From the NCBI RefSeq assembly GCF_000150275.1, contig NW_002060943.1:7944066-8008065 (forward strand): a DNA stretch of 64,000 nucleotides, read 5' to 3'. Shown piece by piece: positions 58,610-64,000 of this stretch. This stretch comes from Trichoplax adhaerens. Its lineage: Eukaryota > Placozoa > Uniplacotomia > Trichoplacea > Trichoplacidae. Position numbers and translations under genes: made by a program. Each line of letters begins with the position of its first letter. Position 1 is the first letter of the stretch. The notes beneath the pieces are model-generated. The model saw only the letters and a list, made by a program, of their open reading frames with translations, did no database searches and was not told where the DNA came from.

Positions 58610-60785
58610 TTAATTTAGAAATCAAACTTTAGCTCATTCTATAATGTTATGCGTTAATTTCAGTTTTTAAATTTACTATAAATTAATAAAAATATAAAAC
58701 ATGCATGATCACTACATAAATTTAAGTAAGAAAATAGACAAACAGAATTAAAGCTGTTCAAAAAATGATAATATTGGCTAATGGCAATATAAATCGAACA
58801 TCGAAAACATGAACTATCTATATTAAATCTCTAATTCTTTCCATTCCCTAATATCTTAAAGTACAGCAATTTTCGTTTTAAAAGTTAGCGATATTTTATT
58901 CCTATTGCTAACCATCTAGATATTATCTAAGAATGGATTCTTGGATAAGTTATAAGAGGATAAATATCGTAATAAAAATATATACCGTGCTAGCAACATG
59001 ACGAAAATGCGGAAGAAATGATAGTAGATAGTTTTTAGTAAGATTGTTTCTGTACGTTCAGCAATGATATTTTTGTAAGTTAGATATCATTGATCAATGA
59101 TGTATATTATTATACTCTTGGTGTACTTTTCAACTATGCCGCAGTTGTTATTACACGTTCAATCTTCAATGGACACGCTTGCTTGTTAATTTCTAAATTA
59201 ATGGGTAAGAAAATGTAATCGCATGCATTCTTTTTTGTCGCGACGTCAATTTTACACCTTAGTAGACAGAATGACGACAGTGGGTTGTTTGTTGTCGTTC
59301 TCTACAAGGTACAGGATAACGAACAATCAATTCTAGTAGAGAGGGGAAAAAGAATAAGAAAATGATATCATTTGTATATCCTTATCGTTTATAACTAACC
59401 TACTGCAGCAATAGTTCATCAGTATACCACAGATTAGATATGCTAATAATAACAATTGACGTAGAACTGTTTAGGATACCTTTCATTAATTGATTGAACA
59501 TGAAAGAGAGTGAATTTAGCCATTGACCAGCAATAACTGCAATTTTAATAAATATATAAATAGACGCTCATACATAGTACACATACAACAAGCAATAAAA
59601 TACAATCGACCACCTACTAGCACATTTACATTTTCTACAAATTTAATGTGTGTTGATCAGGACAATAATCACCTAGTGGTCAGACATGTTGGCGTTGTTT
59701 GACTAAGGTATTAATTTATTTTTTAATTAGTATCAGTTTACTTATTTGCTTAGTGATCTCTTTTTGGGGGGTACTCTGTTTATCAATCTCTGTCTGGACT
59801 CCATTAATTTTCGACTGTTAATGACTGTTACTCAGCTAAGACATTTACGGATCACCTCCGTGCAAATAATCGGCTCAGCAGTGGCCACATTCCTAATCAC
59901 AGTTATAACTTACAAAAACGATCTCCCATGATCTGTTGATGGCTTGCAATAGACTAAGAGGCGATGATCATGATTTTTCAAGATACAATCTAAGCCTATC
60001 TAGTATATCGTTGTAACTAATTTATTATTTCAAATCTCAAAAACATTTTATCAGCAAATTATAATAATAAGCAATGGCGAGCACGAGCACAGGATAAAGA
60101 AGATAGCATATGCTATTAAACATGGTAGGATTGATTGAATATTCAGATTGTACGTCACTGATTTAAATTGCTTATTATTATGCGCCAATATTATTATTTA
60201 TGAAGTAATTACTTCTGCACAAATAATGATAAATAAATGCCTTTTATAATCCCTTAATCGATTAAAAAAGCTATTAAAAACATCATTTATATAGATATAT
60301 TTATATAGTATATATTCGGCTACCTCATTCGTACTTCTAGCTTTGCCTTTATTAATATTCTCTTGCGATAATGATAATAAAAGATATCTATACAATTGAC
60401 ACCATGAAAGATGTCTAATTACAGTAACGACAACAATGAAATTGACTTCCAATAAAACATGCAACTTCTTCGTTCCATGTATCAAGAATAAGAAAGGAAA
60501 CATCCGTTAAGCAAGTAAATGAGAAAATAAAGCCCAGTACAGCAGAATAAGAAATTTTTCTTTTTCAAAAAAGTTCACTAGCGTATTTATACAGTATAAT
60601 AGAAAAGAATAGAATAGATTGAAATGTCGCGTGAGATTAATTTGTGTATAAAACAAGCGAATCAGTGAAAGACAAAACAAACAACAGAATAGATATTAAC
60701 TTGGAAAAATATTGTACATTAAAATGAAATACAAAACTAATTGCCAGCTTATAAAACTTTCATTGACTCATGCGATCACCGAATG
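58610..60785. other. Spacer between the chordin-like 5' region and the DOCK 3' end
   Basis: I see no supported gene here. It should hold the start exon and promoter of the chordin-like gene and the DOCK 3' UTR. A TCGCGACGTCAA patch at about 59237-59248 resembles a CRE-type site. Open frames at 59746-59931 (plus) and 60198-60503 (minus) lack family likeness and flanking exon structure. Confidence 0.45.
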
Positions 60786-63700
60786 TTAGACTGTAGCTTC
60801 GTTAACAACATCCTCTTCCGGCACGGCTTTCTATTAACGAATAGATTATGTATATAGATAGTTATAGATGTAATCAATGCAAATGATAAATAATGTGATT
60901 AAATTGTGATATTATTACTATCCTATTAACGTACTGAACTATCATAATTAAAGAATTCACGTATAATGCATTATTAATATCAAAATTATTAATTTTGCAA
61001 TATGTAATAATCATGACTAAAAATAAGGCATACCTCGGCACCTAAAACAACCGTTAGATCTTTGATCATCTCATCATAATTATGAATCATCTGTTCTTGA
61101 TATTTTCGCTGATCTTCTTTGATAATTTTTCCATTTAATTCTAATGCGTCACCACATAAATTCATAAATAACCTAAAAGCAAAATACATATAATTACATG
61201 TTAAAGATCTATATTTCAATATGGAATTAGTATTTCTCAACTAACAAATATCAAAGAACAACATACAATATCGTGCATCATCTACACCATATTATGGCTA
61301 TAATTAAAAAAATTACCGATAAACCGATTTTAGCTTTTCAACATGATGGCGTGCATAATTATGAACAGTTTTTGGACTTAAAAAAGTCTTCGCATAAGCC
61401 ATCGGGCCAGCGTTAACCTTTCAAAGATATTATTGTATTAATAACAACACCATTGGAATATAATATTAAATGTATGCGTACAAATCATTATAGAATTGTA
61501 TCCTTAATGGAATATTTTAAGTATGATAAAAAATAACAATGGCTGTCTCAATTTACGCCAAACTCACTTGGACACTGACGCAACCCTGTAACACTAATTG
61601 TAATTTTTTCATATCAGGCGGGTCTCTTATAACCTCATAGAGTTGACTAATCTTATTTTGCATCTCATCGATAGCAACCTGTAATAAGAAACCCATTAGA
61701 GTCTACAGTACAGGACTTTTATTGTTTCTACCTTATCATTAGCAATTAATATCTACCTCCACAGGCGTCAGTTCAAATTGTTCTCTTTGGACGACTAATA
61801 GACGTTTCTTAATGTATGGGAAGAAGTGCGAAGCTAATAATTTAAGTTAGAAAAAAAGAAGACAATCACTGGAATGCATTTATATCTCGATAATATCGTG
61901 TTAGTAAGCGGTCAACAGCATCATAATTAATACCAGAAATAGTCAGCATTAAATTTTTAAAGATAAAGCACTTTTAGTTGTAGTAGTATTACATAGTCCA
62001 TACTTACTGGTTAAGACTGTTTTTCGTTTGTATTGCTCCGATAGAGCTCCGTGAGTTTTACCACTCAAAGTAAAAGGTGTTTCATACATAAATCGATGTA
62101 GATTAGTTGAACGTTCGAATTCAGTTATTCGATTTTCCAGCTCCTCTTCTTCAAAGTAAGGACTAACAAAGGTCACTTGTATATATATTTTTTTTTCATC
62201 CAACGTTTTTGTATCAACCTATTGATTGTCGGTAGATAAATTTAAGTATGCATTATAAGTAATCACTGTGATAATTCTGTAATACTGTCAGTTCTTCAAT
62301 AGTCTTCAAAAAAATAATGGTATAAATTTATGGATTCTATACCTGTCCCGAATCTTGAATAATCGCTACTTCTTTATTAAATCTCTTTCCGTACATTGCA
62401 CTTAGCCGCTGCGAAATTTCAGATAAGCCTGTAACTTTAGGCTCTTTATAAATATACTCCTTGCCACCATCATCTTCGAATTCCTTAAATTAATTTATTG
62501 AAATGAATTCGAAATTTAAAATTGTACCATACTAATCTTAATCATTTTAGTGTTCAATTATAATTTTATAGTAGGTGCATACCTGACCAAAAAATGAAAC
62601 ACGATAATAAGTTCCTAAAAATCGGTTACCGCTAGACATAACTTCTACAATTTTCTTGTAAGCTTCATGTAATTGACCATGAGCATCGGCTAATTGCTGT
62701 TTTATAGACAAAAATTAAATTACAGACACATCGATATAAATAATGATCTTAAAAAAATACTAAATACGCAAGTTCTATATATTAATCCTTCCATATACTT
62801 TTATCAAAAGCTATATTATTGTTGATCTGTATATCTTAACTCCATGATATGATACAATAAAAATGCAATATGTTCATTGGAAACTGCACATGGCTATTTA
62901 CTTGAAAATGTCGTTGGCGTTCGTAAATTGGTAATAATAATCGGTAAATTTCAGCAACCAATTCATAACGTTCAGCGATTGTTAATAATTTTACACATTT
63001 TTCCATCATTTCAACGTATAAATCCTGCATTGTAGAATTTTTAGCAAAAATATCAAAAACATGTGTCAATTACGAACGCTACATTTCTGATTACCAATAA
63101 TTAATATGAAGTACGTATTGATCGCAATTCTAATATATACCTCAGTATAGCCAATTACGTCTTCCGCTGCTTTATCTTCTTGTAAATTTTCTTCTTCTAC
63201 TATATTATTTGAAACTCGAGTAAAAACCCTACAGCTATGATCATAGTTCATTTTTCTTTGCATGTACTCCGCAATAAGCGCAGCAATATGCACTTGACAT
63301 AAGGCAGCCTATATAAAAGTATGTATTATCAATACAATTTTGCCATTGCTGCTGAAAAAAAATAACTCTTAAAGTATCTACCTCTGATATATTTCCATGA
63401 CTCTCGTGCGTTAAACACATTTGTTCCAGCCAATACTGACGAAGTTGAGGATTATTAACGTATGATTGAGCTAAACTATATTGAAGTTTTATTAAAAGTT
63501 CCGGGTCATCTCTATATTTCTGTAAATAGTAAAATAAATCAGATATCGTTCGATCAATGACTAAAACTTACAGATGCGTATAGACTATAGTAGTTAAAAA
63601 TACCTGCATTTTATTCATAGCTACTAAAACTGTCCTTAAACGCTTTAACAGGTTGTAGACTTGGCTCGGAAACAGGGTTTGCTAGTAAAAGTAGTTTATT

Positions 63701-64000
63701 ATTAACAACAAGAATTACAATATTAATCTAATAATAAATCTTACTTACTTTCATTCCTTCGTCAGAATTAACTAATGATGATATCTGGTTTAGCGAAGAC
63801 TTTATTAAACCTTCATCAGTATTCCCAGAAACGCCAGATATGATCCTTGAGATAGCCAGCGTAGCCTAACGTGATATCGATATGATCGTGAAATACGGCA
63901 GCGATAGTTAAATCAGAAGTTATAAGCCATAGTGTATAGAATCATACCTGTAAATTCACGCGAACGAAATCCCGCCCAGTATATTCGAAATTGCTTCTCA
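60786..64000 (-). CDS. Dedicator of cytokinesis, DOCK9/10/11 (zizimin) type, DHR-2 domain part
   Basis: This is the C-terminal part of a Rho-family (Cdc42/Rac) guanine nucleotide exchange factor. Exons from the right edge leftward give [20 protein letters not shown]-type helices, [108 protein letters not shown] then [73 protein letters not shown], then [20 protein letters not shown]. It ends [10 protein letters not shown] with TAA at 60786-60788. The late exon ([15 protein letters not shown]) resembles DOCK9-11 (ACGQALxVNERLIKEDQ) more than DOCK6-8. The DHR-2 exchange domain is nearly complete here; the DHR-1 and PH parts lie off the right edge. Confidence 0.92.

Noticed and set aside
60198-60503. 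Minus-strand open frame of 101 codons near the DOCK 3' end
   Set aside because: Low-complexity AT-driven composition, no conserved motif; most likely DOCK 3' UTR or spacer.
60786-64000. DOCK6/7/8 assignment
   Set aside because: The late DHR-2 exon ([19 protein letters not shown]) is closer to the DOCK9-11 form; a tree would settle it.

Overview
The window is animal nuclear DNA. It is AT-rich, its genes are split by many mostly short introns with ordinary GT-AG junctions, and the proteins are close enough to human ones to be followed exon by exon. Gene density, short introns, base composition and the non-bilaterian style of gene content suggest a placozoan (Trichoplax/Hoilungia type). This is an inference; a sponge or another early-branching animal is not excluded. 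There is one run of about 50 N (15333-15382).

Layout from left to right: PCCA (minus, 3' part off the left edge); a 3.3 kb gene-poor stretch with a 94-bp tandem repeat; XRRA1-like LRR gene (minus); a second LRR gene (plus), head to head with it; RYK, a WIF-domain receptor pseudokinase (plus); POLD3 (minus), facing RYK tail to tail; a 1.5 kb divergent promoter region with E2F, NF-Y and E-box matches; MCM7 (plus); a small two-exon RRG7-like nuclease-fold gene (minus); MED12 (plus); a chordin-like gene with four VWC repeats (minus); and the 3' part of a DOCK9/10/11-type gene (minus, 5' part off the right edge).

The genes belong to different systems: mitochondrial propionyl-CoA metabolism (PCCA), DNA replication (POLD3, MCM7), transcription (MED12), Wnt and BMP signalling (RYK, chordin-like) and Rho-GTPase activation (DOCK). 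Three points stand out. The replication genes POLD3 and MCM7 share one divergent promoter region. The neighbourhood combines XRRA1, POLD3 and a CHRDL gene, which lie together at human 11q13.4, and PCCA with DOCK9, which lie together at 13q32, so it looks like a fragment of ancestral animal gene order. The RRG7-like gene is of a type best known from fungal mitochondria.

Introns and spacers carry several separate, degenerate tandem repeats (periods about 83, 94, 150 and 200 bp) and a cluster of GTAC-centred palindromes. I found no tRNA, rRNA, CRISPR array or recognisable transposon gene. Exon borders were read by eye, so multi-exon genes are given as spans and not as exact joins.
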